In this document: piece after piece, positions 10,592 to 19,449 of the stretch
Numbering within the stretch: the first letter of the stretch is position 1
Layout: every line of letters starts with the position of its first letter
Assembly (NCBI GenBank): GCA_039545355.1
Contig: BCJJ01000089.1
Location: 1 to 25,758, forward strand
Direction of reading: 5' to 3'
Source of the DNA: Trichosporon coremiiforme
Taxonomy: Eukaryota; Basidiomycota; Tremellomycetes; Trichosporonales; Trichosporonaceae
Length of the DNA: 25,758 nucleotides
Notes under the pieces: generated by a model
What the model saw: the letters and a program-made list of their open reading frames with translations, nothing else
Database searches by the model: none
What the model was told of the DNA's origin: nothing
Program-made: the position numbers and the translations under genes

Positions 10592-10966
10592 TTCGTCCTT
10601 AGCGGGAAGACACAGAAATGCGGAGGAGGTGACAGCCTGGGCCGTTCGCCTTCACGAATGTACAAAATGTAAACGATGGGTGAGGTAGCGCGGCAGCGCA
10701 GGGCGGCAGCTGAGGCACAAATCACCAAGCGACGGTCTGGCGATGACTTGGCAAGGTCCACCAACGATTTCCCATGCACGGCATGCGCAGCGCGTGACTT
10801 GATGGCTAGATATCGTAGCATCGCTGTCCTCTCGAGCTGTCCTGCAGGCCCCGATCCTCGACGATCGACATTGGTCAGATGTTGTCTGACCCAACCAATA
10901 ATAACAATGCGTCCATGTCCCGATCCGGAACGTCGGACTCTTGGACTCCCGGGTCAGGGAGGGTGT

Positions 10967-10990
10967 TGTTGAGGGAGGGTGTTGTTGTGG
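10967..10990. repeat. Short tandem repeat, GAGGGTGTTGTTG units
   Basis: Two adjacent near-identical copies of about 13-15 bases in the intergenic region. Probably of no functional meaning. Confidence 0.5.
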
Positions 10991-11708
10991 TCTCGTGACG
11001 CGCGGATCAACGTTGTGCCTGAGTAGGAGAGCACAAGGTATGCCTCCGGTGAAGGAGTTGCGGCAGCCGCAGCGACACAACTGGCTCCGGTCCGACTATG
11101 AGGTCTTGGTGGGCATGCATCCCTCTGACCCCCCACATCTTCCATTGGCCGATACGAATGCCTCGAGCTCTGCAGCACTGGGCTGCACACAAAAGGGCAG
11201 CGAGCCAGCGTGGACCGCAGATCGCTCACAGCAGACTCCGCAATGCGTGCAATTCGTACAATGCGCAATGCGGCGCGCGGTAGAGGCAGGAGGTTTCGTC
11301 AATAGACAAGAATAGTTGTGCTGCTTGTGTACGGAGCTGAACATGGCAGAAGGCCAGTAGAATGATGGGCGATGGTTGCTGGCAGTTTGCTGTCTTCGTC
11401 AAGCGGGTAACCGAGAGGGACAGACAGGATCCCTGGGTCTATCGATTACCCATCAGCCCAATTGCACTACCACCGTCTATACATCTCCTCCAGTGGCCTT
11501 TCTACCGCGTTGGTGACCCAGCCCAGAAGCAAAGACGTGTAACGCTCACCATGTCATCACTAAGGCTTGTTGAGTCGAGACGACGACCCGTGCGCGAGGG
11601 GCTGCACATTCCCTCAAGCCGCTTAGCCATAGCATCCGACCTCAAGAAACGACAAGTATCTCACTCAACAAGGGTGACTGCAGAAACCGCCCCGTCACCC
11701 CTCACGGC

Positions 11709-12268
11709 ATGTTCGACAGTCCACAAGCCATCGCCGTGGCGCTGCGGGCTCATCGCCTCTATCACTCCCAGCTCGCCCGGCAGGATACAGAGAAGACGAC
11801 TCTCAATGCCGTTCCCGGCGGGCTTTCGGACGACGAGGCACTCGAGCGCCGCATAATCCTGCAGAGGTCCTACGTCCGCCTTGTCTTGATGCAGCTTCGG
11901 ATGATGGGAAAAGCCCAAATCCTCTTTCGCGGGCAGGGTGCGTGCCCCAATCCTGCGCGCTGAGTGGACACTGACCAACAGCCGAGACCGTGGACTTTTT
12001 GGAGACTTGCGCGATCCGGGCCAAGGCACTTTTGCGCGACTGCAACGAGCTCATCCAGGCGGTGCGACAGGCGGACAGCGAGGATCGGACGCGGATGAAC
12101 TGGCCTGGGCCCGTGCGTACCGCGCACAAGCGGACCGATGGCGATGCGCTCGCCATCCAGTCCGAGTACTATGATGAGGTCATTGCGGAACTGGAGGAGA
12201 CGCTCACAAACATGCATGACCAGTACTGGAACGACGAGCTGGAGAGGGCCCATTGCGGGCGACACTAG
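11709..12268 (+). CDS. Helix-rich protein, first copy of a tandem paralogue pair
   Basis: Two exons, 11709-11937 and 11982-12268; 171 aa. The intron (donor GTGCGT, acceptor CTGACCAACAG) is in phase 1. There is no signal peptide or membrane segment. The sequence is Leu/Arg/Glu-rich and predicted by eye to be mainly helical; it ends in HCGRH. It aligns with the product of 12963-13519: first exon of identical length (229 nt), conserved FRG-[QE]-AET across the splice junction, a matching RLVL/RLVIAHI helix before it, MHDQYW against LHDEYW, and the CGRH terminus. I do not recognise the family. The pair interrupts the run of secreted-protein genes, and base composition is like the surroundings. Confidence 0.75.
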
Positions 12269-12962
12269 GACCATGTACAGTACTGGAGTTGTAATGAGGT
12301 GTTGTATTTGACATTAGGCAAGGTGTCTGTGCGGCTCGTGCAGCTGTGGAGGGAGAGTAAGGTGGTGGATGTAATGCTATAAATTCTGAGAGGTGTAGCT
12401 AGCTTGCGCCAATTGCCGTCACTCGAACTGCAAACTGCAGAGTCTCTGCATATGTACAGCGAACTGCGTGGATAATAACGACGTCGGCAGCTACCACCAG
12501 GTGTATCGAAGAGCATGCACCGCACAGAAGGTTTGCCCGGCTGCAGGATGGCCTTGTGCCGTTGCGTATTTGGTCGCTGAAGATGGGAGTGGCGTAGAGA
12601 GCGATTAGACAACTTTCTCAGATAAACCTGTATATTCACGGTCCAGACTCATCCTGTACGTTCAACGCACGCAAGGCAGGTCTTTGGTGCTACTCCCAGT
12701 ATGTTCATCACTCGTCTCTGTGTGCCCGTACTGCTCACTTGCCAATCTTGTGGGCTGCAACAGGGAAACGGAGCCTTCTTATCCCACTCGAAGAGGCAAG
12801 TCTTCCCCCATATGAAGCCCTACGGTACACCGTCAAGGAACTCTGTCCACCTATGTGCATCACTGGGATAGACAGAGCAGTTCCAGTCCCGGGGCTTATA
12901 AACCATGAGTATGCCGCGATATCTCGACGACCACACCAACCGCCTCAACATCCCCTTTCGAC
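12269..12962. other. Intergenic between the tandem paralogues
   Basis: Holds the promoter of the gene at 12963 (TATA at 12896-12902) and a small upstream open frame at 12906-12977. No other gene seen. Confidence 0.45.
12896..12902 (+). promoter_or_regulatory. TATA box of the gene at 12963
   Basis: TTATAAA, 61 nt upstream of the ATG at 12963, which matches the spacing of the TATA boxes at 1352 and 6609. Confidence 0.55.
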
Positions 12963-12977
12963 ATGGCCACCAACAAT
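12906..12977 (+). other. Upstream open frame overlapping the start of the next gene
   Basis: ATG at 12906, a second in-frame ATG at 12912, and a stop at 12975-12977 that lies just past the main ATG (12963) in another frame. If the transcript starts within about 10 bases of the TATA box this frame would be translated and repress the main gene; a usual start 25-30 nt after TATA would exclude the ATG. Probably fortuitous. Confidence 0.25.
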
Positions 12978-13519
12978 AACGCCCTCGCCCTTGCCCTGCG
13001 GTGTCACAAGGTCTACCGCGCCCAGCTGCAGGTGCAGTACTCGGAGGAAGCCGACTATATCATTGAGACTGAAGATCTGCCGGACGATGAGAAGCTGAGC
13101 AAGCGTTTGCTGTGGCAAGCGCGTCAGCTCAGGCTCGTGATCGCTCACATCAAGCAGTTGGTCATGCTGCAGCTCCCCTTTCGCGGGGAAGGTAAGCCGA
13201 AATGCATTCGATCCTGTCCCTAACAGCAGAAACGACCCTCAACACGCTGAATGCGCAAAACAAGCAGTATAGGGCTCGCCTGAACCAGTGCAACGTCGAT
13301 ATCAGGGCCGCGAGGGAGGCGGCTTGCGAGCATCGCAAGACGTTCGGCTTGAGCAAGGGGGCGGCGAACCGCGCGCGCAAGCAGACGCATACCGAGGCCC
13401 TCAGCATCCAGGAGAAGTGCCAGGGAGAGATCTTGTGGCGTATGGAGCATCTCCACAGGACCTTGCACGATGAGTACTGGCACGATCGCCTGGAGAAGGT
13501 TTGCTGTGGGCGCCACTAG
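12963..13519 (+). CDS. Helix-rich protein, second copy of a tandem paralogue pair
   Basis: Two exons, 12963-13191 and 13227-13519; 173 aa. Intron of 35 nt in phase 1 (donor GTAAGC, acceptor CCTAACAG). The acceptor at 13226 was preferred over the CAG three bases later because it restores the FRGEAET match to the paralogue at 11709-12268. There is no signal peptide. The sequence is rich in Gln, Arg, Glu and Ala and looks helical or coiled-coil; it ends in CCGRH. Function unknown. The duplication is old, since the proteins agree only at scattered positions while intron position and phase are kept exactly. Confidence 0.78.
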
Positions 13520-13834
13520 AGTAGTGGTTAGCTGTACACAGAAGACAGGTTGTAATCACGTCGCGGCGAGTTTCAATCACGATATAAGGAGTGAACGGCT
13601 TTTTGGGGTTTCATGAATTTGCGGTTATCGTAATGCCCTATGGCTGTTTGCCAATCGGCGCACACCTCTATTGCGCCCCAGTAAGCTGCGCGTCTTGTTG
13701 AGAGCGTAGACAACAGAGAGCAGGCTCTGAAGCAACACTAGTCTGCATCCCACAGCTTACAACCACGATCCACGATAGAAGGCACGGGCAGCTACTGACA
13801 AGAAGTTAAGCCACGTCTACTTCCCGTCCCGCGT
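13520..13834. other. Intergenic between convergent genes
   Basis: 3' flanks of the plus-strand gene ending at 13519 and the minus-strand gene ending at 13835. Nothing further recognised. Confidence 0.4.
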
Positions 13835-14674
13835 TCAGACAAGGAAAGCACCAGCAAGGAGAGTCATGCCAAGCACAACAGCAGGAATAAGTTGCACCGC
13901 GCCCGCGTCGCCACCAGCAGGAGCAGTCCCGTTACCAGCGCCGGTGCCATTCCCGGTTCCGTTGCCGGCCGCGGTGGCGTTGCCTCCGCCCTCGGTCGCA
14001 TTGGTCGCATTGCCCGTGGCATTGCCGGCCGCGGTAGCATTGGTGTCCGTACCGTTGCCGGCGGCGGTGGCGTTACCGGCGTCAGTGCCGTTCACGGCGG
14101 TACCGTTCACGGCCGTGCCGTTGGTGCTGGTCATGTTGGAGAGATCGGTGTCGGGACAGAGCATCTGGATCGCGGCGGCGGGCCAGGAACCGAAACTGCC
14201 CGTGCTGGTCGCGCAGGCGATGCACTGCGCCAGGTTCTCCATCTGGGGTCAGCTCTACTATGGGTGGTGGGCAGCTGTGCTGGTCTGAACGCTCGGTCAC
14301 TCGGCTGCGAACCCTGAATCCGGGGGAGGAGTGATGTGAGTCGGTGTGAGATTGGGGTATGTGGGAGACACTGGAGCGAGGCGGAGGCGGCGAGACGGAG
14401 GTGAAGGTAAGGTGGACTTACTCCACAGAGCTCCTCGGCACACTGAGGATCAATCTTGCCCAGACACGAGCTGGTCGACAGCGAGACGGGACAGTCGCCC
14501 GTCGCGGTGCACCGAGCAATGTCGCCGGCACCGGGCATGCCGGGAACCTGTTGCTCGCCCTCCTGGCGGATCGCGAGCTGGGAACTGCCGAGTGCAGAGA
14601 GGATGGCTGGGATGAGCTTCAGGATACTAAGAGCGCTGCAGCTCACAGAGAACGAGGGCGAGGATCTTGGTCAT
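13835..14674 (-). CDS. Secreted eight-cysteine GPI-type protein with N-glycosylation-sequon repeats
   Basis: Exons: 14674-14647, 14606-14422, 14242-13835; 206 aa. Signal peptide MTKILALVLSILSALGSSQ. The module is RC-x5-C (one of two changes from the usual C-x3-C spacing pattern), then Cys, Cys, CAEELC, the phase-0 intron (14243-14421, long at 179 nt), QCIAC and a final Cys. After it come about a dozen NGT, NAT and NMT sequons in a row, interspersed with Ala and Gly, then a hydrophobic tail (LIPAVVLGMTLLAGAFLV). The mature stalk is therefore expected to be heavily N-glycosylated. Exon 1 is 28 nt, equal to 22 + 6 nt of the micro-exon genes. Probable GPI-anchored wall protein. Confidence 0.82.
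13915..14130 (-). repeat. Coding repeat of Asn-X-Thr sequons
   Basis: Degenerate tandem repeat of AAC-GGC/GCC-ACN triplet groups inside the gene at 13835-14674, encoding successive NGT and NAT motifs. Confidence 0.7.
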
Positions 14675-14783
14675 GGTTGCTTGTGGTTATGCTCCGAGGT
14701 TGGGAGTATCAGAGTGAGGGTTAGGTGAGGGTGAGTCGAGGGGTGAGTTGGGGTTGAGGAAGAGGAGGGACGGAGAACGACCA

Positions 14784-14794
14784 GGGCTTTTGTA
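14784..14794 (-). promoter_or_regulatory. Possible TATA-like element of the gene starting at 14674
   Basis: TACAAAAGCCC on the minus strand, about 110 nt upstream of the ATG. A near match (TACAAAAGGGC) lies upstream of the gene starting at 24194. Confidence 0.3.
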
Positions 14795-15547
14795 TACCAT
14801 GGCTAGCAAGACCGCGTCCACTAACTCTGCAGCGCTTGCTACCTCCTCGCCCGCATTGCTAATCTTCACTCTGCGAGTCATCTGACGTTGGGGCACACAC
14901 TTGCTGCGCTGTTGTGAGGCAGGGCGTCCCCTCCCGCAGCGGGTTGCGAGATCGAGACCGGCCGCATTCCACGCCGCCTGCTGGCCTGAGAACCAGTGAA
15001 CGATTGCGATGCTGCAGAGTATCTGGGGCGAGGCTGTTAGTAGGGATGTCAGCGAGGAGTTGAACCGTCAGTATCGTACTCCGCAGTCGTGGTTAGACGT
15101 TCGCCCTGCATAGCAAGGCAAGAAAGGTCAACTTGACGAGGCAGTATTGTACAAGCTGTCGGCCCACGCTCAGAAAAAGGTCGCGGTGGTCGGTAGAGTA
15201 TTCATCCGCTTGGCACTCGACACACACACATATTTGTTCCAGAGGTGCTGCGGAGAGCATGACGCGTCCCTCGAGCTTGTCTTGGCCGGCCGAGCAGATT
15301 CCAGACCACGCACCAATTCGTTGTGAGACATCGGCGGCCCTCTGCAAAGACCGACATCTGCGGCACGGCCATCACCTCGCAAGCAGCCAGTTCAACGTCC
15401 GAAATACAGCAGCCGCGCCATCGGCACTTGACTTGCGCACTGCAGGCGGCGCAGGCAGCCATGTCCAGCCTGTGCTACCCCCAGCCCCTCCCCGTGGATA
15501 AGCCAGCCCAGCGGAGCGCTGTCAGCTCGCCGTTCGGCGCTCCCATC

Positions 15548-15613
15548 TGCCCTATGGCTCAGTTGGCTAGCGCATGGAGCTGTTATCCGTAAGGTTCGAG
15601 CCCGTGTGGGGCA
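15548..15613 (+). pseudogene. Degenerate tRNA-like sequence, possibly a tRNA-Asn(GTT) relic
   Basis: A 7-bp acceptor stem can form between TGCCCTA and TGGGGCA with one G-T pair. A perfect A box (TGGCTCAGTTGG, 15555-15566) and a good B box (GGTTCGAGCCC, 15593-15603) are present. The anticodon loop could read CTGTTAT (anticodon GTT, Asn). However the element is only 66 nt: the variable loop and part of the T arm are missing, and the anticodon stem pairs poorly. It is therefore a truncated tRNA copy, a tRNA-derived fragment, or a very unusual tRNA; an intron cannot explain missing bases. Confidence 0.5.
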
Positions 15614-16782
15614 GTTCTTTTGCTTCTGTGAGCTCCTGGAGGTCCGTTTTGACGAACTCCGAGGGTCGACGGAGTTGCAGGGTGGTGAAGAAGGGTTTGG
15701 AGGGACGGAGGTTGATGTGGATTCGTCGGAAACGGGGCGCAGGGTGGAGGTGCAGGGAGCGGGGTTTGCTTCCGCTCCCGACGCCGCCGCCCCAGATCTG
15801 ACTTCGGCGTTGCTCTTGGGTCGTTTCTGCATGCCGGCGCCCGTGGAAGGTACGCTTGCAAACTTGCCGAGAGTAAGTGTTGTTGCACGGAGTGCGTCGA
15901 GCTCGCCGCGGCTGTGACTGCGGCGTTGAGGCGGTGCACGATAAGATAAACTGCGCGTATTTGGTCCCGTACAATCTTATCGTCGTTCGGCACGGCCCTG
16001 ACGGGACATCCCCCTTTCGCATTTCGATTTCGGGGGGTGGGCTTCAACTCCAGCAGCTTCTTTGACCTCGACTGTGACGTCGGCCGAGGAATCGGGCTAT
16101 ACTCGGAGAGAAGCAGAGGAACGGAATGCGGCACGGCGTGCCGGCGTGTGCTAGCGGCGGAAGTGTGGTGGAACGAGTGGAGGGCGCACGGCACGCGGGC
16201 TGCGGCCTTCTGGCAGTCGCCGCATCCTGCAGGCGCGACGGAGACCCTGCAACCCTGACGCGATGTCACAACAATAGCACTTGCCTCTCTTTCAGTTCTT
16301 GTTGTGTGTCAGTCGTCTACGGTCGGCACAGTCAACACAGAAGCCGCAAGTGTAGAGGGAGCCGAAAGCCAGACCGCGGTGCGTTGCCCGATCCGCAGCG
16401 ACCGAAGACACAGAAGCTGCGAAATTTCAAGACCGAGGGGATGCATCTGCGCACGCTTATCGTGCCCTGAACGGAGTAGTCCGCCGGGCCCGCGGGACGG
16501 CCGCCGCAAGGAAGACGGTGCAGGGAATGGTCGAGTGCACTAGTGTGGAATTCAGCTAGGGACCGCACGAAAACGGGTGGCCGACGCACTGGATGGATCT
16601 CGACGCATGCATCGGCCCACGCCCCCAGCCCACCGACCCATGCGCTCGAGTCCGTGGTCACCGCGGCCATGCGCCGGAGCCAGCGGCGGCGCGGGCGGGC
16701 GGTCGTGCGGTGGTCGCTGCACCGGCGTGAGTGGAGGTGGAGGCATGGTCCTGATGGCGTCGCGGCACCGCTTGGACCCTCG

Positions 16783-16823
16783 CGCCAGCCAGCCAGCCGG
16801 CCACCCAGCCAGCCAGCCCAGCC
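16783..16823. repeat. CCAG microsatellite
   Basis: Two runs of CCAG/CAGC units separated by GGCCAC. Non-coding as far as can be seen. Confidence 0.6.
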
Positions 16824-17483
16824 TGCAATCGTGTGCACCATGCATGCATTGCATTGTTGCATTCCTCTCATCCACACTCACACTTTGCTTGCGATCTTCG
16901 TCCTCCGACAACAGCGTCCCCGACAACGGTTATTCGCGACACCGCTCACGACGCTCGACTCGCGGAACCTGATCACTGATCACTGACTCCGACTCGCCAT
17001 CCCCGCAGTCGCTTCACCTCAAAATTCTGACGACCGCGACGTCATCTATCTCGACTCATCCCTCCTTCCATCAAGACCGGCACCCCGCTCGGCACCGACA
17101 CCTGCCTCAAGCCCGGCGGACCCGCAACGCCTAGGGCATCGGGGACGACGAGATCGACAACGTCGGCTGCACTCGACGTACCTGTGATCTCGCCAAGTCA
17201 CCCACCTCACACACACGCACACCGGCCGGTGGTGCAATGACGCCGCCCTGATTGCTCCTGCCCCCTGCACCCCGAGCAGACTGTGCGCTCTCCGTCGTGC
17301 GCAGTACATAAACACGACAGCTGTGTTGCTCTTCTCCCCCCCATCATCTCGCAGCACGAGCTACACGGCAAGCCCGGCCTCAACTCGCTGCCCCACCTCG
17401 ACCAACCCCTTACCCTCTGTGTCACCCTCATCGACACACCTCTCAGCCGACGTTTGCCCGCCCGGAGCTAGCCGCACGACGTC

Positions 17484-18294
17484 ATGCTCGCCCTCTTCAT
17501 TTTCAGTCTAGGTGAGTACCCCTCCTCCGTCGGAGCTAGGCTGTGTGACTGGCCGCTTCGCATCGAGATCGGGGCGTAGTCGATCGGATCGCCGAGCCTG
17601 TGTCTCATAGGGCTTACTCCGCTTCGGAGAAGTACTTGGTGCTGCCGGCCGATGCACAGCTTATGAGCTGCCAAGCGCTCGGCACGCCCATGCCGGCGCC
17701 CCTCGGACGACACTCGTGCTGACAAGTAGCCCTCGCCGTCCGTGCGTTCGACCCCTCGGGCATCCCCCCACAGTGCGAGTCTCCCTGTTCGCGAGCCGAC
17801 CTCGAAAGCTTCAACGCCTGCTTCGACCTCGTCATGAGCGAGCCATGCCGTGATCGTCTCTGCGAGCGGTGGTACGTCGACATGATGATGGACTGTCTGT
17901 CGTGCGTGACGGACCACGTGAGCGGCACCGAGCTCGAGAACTTTGCGAGCATCATCGACGTGTACAACAGCACATGCAACAATCGGAGTCTAGTCGTGAG
18001 TGTTGGACGCCGAGCGCGCGAGGCACAGCGAGGCGGGCAGTGATAGAGCTCAGTTGCTCGCTGGCTCAGCGACAGCAGAAATGCCGCAGCTGCGGCCCAC
18101 GCGGGAATGTAGCTGACTCCCAGTCCGACGACACCTTCCTGAACGGCACGTACCTGAACGGCTCGACTGTGAACAGGACGATCCCCGAGCCCGAGCCGAC
18201 GCTGCAACTAGCCCCGCAGCCAGCGAGCGCGGCGCGGCTCGCGGCGTCGGGCTCGCTGTTGCTCCTCACTGCCGGCGCCGCAGTACTACTCTAA
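17484..18294 (+). CDS. Secreted eight-cysteine GPI-type protein (single module)
   Basis: Exons 17484-17511, 17730-17995, 18124-18294; 154 aa. Signal peptide MLALFIFSLALAVRA. The module is CESPC, Cys after 10, then PCRDRLC, DCLSC and a last Cys 23 residues further. Here Cys5 and Cys6 are in one exon, unlike the other family members. The tail has NGT and NRT sequons, a Pro-Glu stretch and a hydrophobic C-terminus (LAASGSLLLLTAGAAVLL). Intron 1 is long (218 nt, acceptor CTGACAAGTAG). Intron 2 was ended at 18123 because of its AGCTGACTCCCAG; ending it at 18075 or 18078 would add about 16 residues including KCRSC, also in frame. This is the only family member on the plus strand. Confidence 0.78.
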
Positions 18295-19449
18295 CTTCCC
18301 CCTAATGCTCTCCTCACATCCCTCACCCCCCCGCAACTCTCGACTCCTTCACATCGGCCGTGGGCTGGGCTAGACGCGCTGTCGCCGAGACAGATCTCGC
18401 AGCGCCAGATCTCGGCGAGCACGCAGCCCGAGCCAAGACCCGCCCGCAACCACAACGCAAGCACCTAGCACCCAAGCATTGATTTACAGCATTCTTCCAT
18501 ATCATTTCTCCATTAGACTCATTTTCGCATAGCGCATAGCACGCCCCTTCTCCGGGGTGTGCGCTGGACGTGTCACTGTTGACTTTGTACCGAGGTATAA
18601 TGCATGGATTCCCGTTGTCTCTATCTCAGCCGGGGGGCGAAGCGCAGAGTGCTGAGCATCGTTGGTGATGAAGGCGGAAGGCGATTTCGTGGTGATTAAG
18701 AGTAATGGGGAACAGCTCACCGCGACCAGCGCTGAGAACATGTCGGCTACGGCCGGAGCTGGCGTCGGCGACCGGTCGGGCTCGCACGCACACTGTGGGA
18801 TTGTGAAAGGCAAGCCTGACCTGTTCTGCTCTGCAGCGCACGCAGCGCACGCAGCAGCGGGCGACAGACCGTGGAGCCGTGTCCCCCGGGAGAGGCACAT
18901 TGCTCGCGAAGCAGAGAGACCGCCCAGCACGCGCGGCCCGAAGCTCAACGCGCCCGAAGCGCGGCGACTGAAGGGCGCAGCGTTGCTGTGCGCCCCTTCG
19001 TCTGCGCCCTTCACACACACCCGTCCGTCGCACATCGCACAGTGCTCGCACGCCTCGGGCACCTCGCGCTTTCGCCCACGCTGCACCATTGCGCCCGCTG
19101 CGCCCGCAAAGGTTGCGTGTCAGTGCGCCGTGCTGAGTGTACAAAGGCAGCGCAGCTACGCATGTGACACGTTGCAATGCATCGACATCTTGACTCTGCA
19201 CATCTCTTGACATCCTTTGCTCCTTGCCGCTGCAACTTTGACGACACTCACATCGGCTACGATGACTGACACTACTACCTGTACCCGCCGCGGGGTGTCT
19301 TGGTGAGGTTGGGTTCGGAGCAAGAATGGCTGAAGTGGGGGTGAGCACTTGAAGTGAGGTTTCTCATGTCCAGGTACGGTTTTGTCACTCCAAGCTGCCT
19401 TCAGTACGACGGGTGTTGAGGACAACGTGATGACAGGTAGAGGGAGTGC
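18295..19449. other. 1.15 kb intergenic stretch
   Basis: 3' flank of the gene ending at 18294 and upstream region of the gene starting near 19450. A minus-strand open frame (19089-18502) has a cluster C-x2-C-x2-C-x4-C near its start but no other support. A signal-peptide-like start (ATG at 18741, donor GTGAGC after 21 nt) on the minus strand leads to no convincing second exon. Confidence 0.35.

Larger units (their letters stand above)
10479..11708. other. Intergenic region between divergent genes
   Basis: Separates the minus-strand gene starting at 10478 from the plus-strand gene at 11709, so it holds both promoters. Open frames overlap in several frames without splice signals. A short imperfect tandem repeat (GAGGGTGTTGTTG units) lies at about 10967-10990. 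Confidence 0.4.
14675..17483. other. 2.8 kb stretch with little recognisable content
   Basis: Divergent promoters of the genes starting at 14674 and 17484 lie at its ends, and a tRNA-like sequence sits at 15548-15613. A minus-strand open frame at about 15800-15567 has codons that mostly end in C or G but no recognised motif, and it runs into the tRNA-like sequence. A CCAG microsatellite is at 16783-16823. I see no other supported gene. Confidence 0.4.

Noticed and set aside
15567..16022. Minus-strand open frame with coding-like codon use (FFTTLQLRRPSEFV region)
   Set aside because: No start or family could be established and its 3' end runs through the tRNA-like sequence, so it was not called as a gene.
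18662..18741. Signal-peptide-like minus-strand start at 18741 with a GTGAGC donor
   Set aside because: No downstream exon gives a module, a stalk or a hydrophobic tail; it may be chance or a relic.
18502..19089. Minus-strand 195-codon open frame with C-x2-C-x2-C-x4-C
   Set aside because: The cysteine spacing fits no zinc-binding family I know, most of the frame looks non-coding, and an opposite-strand frame of similar length exists.
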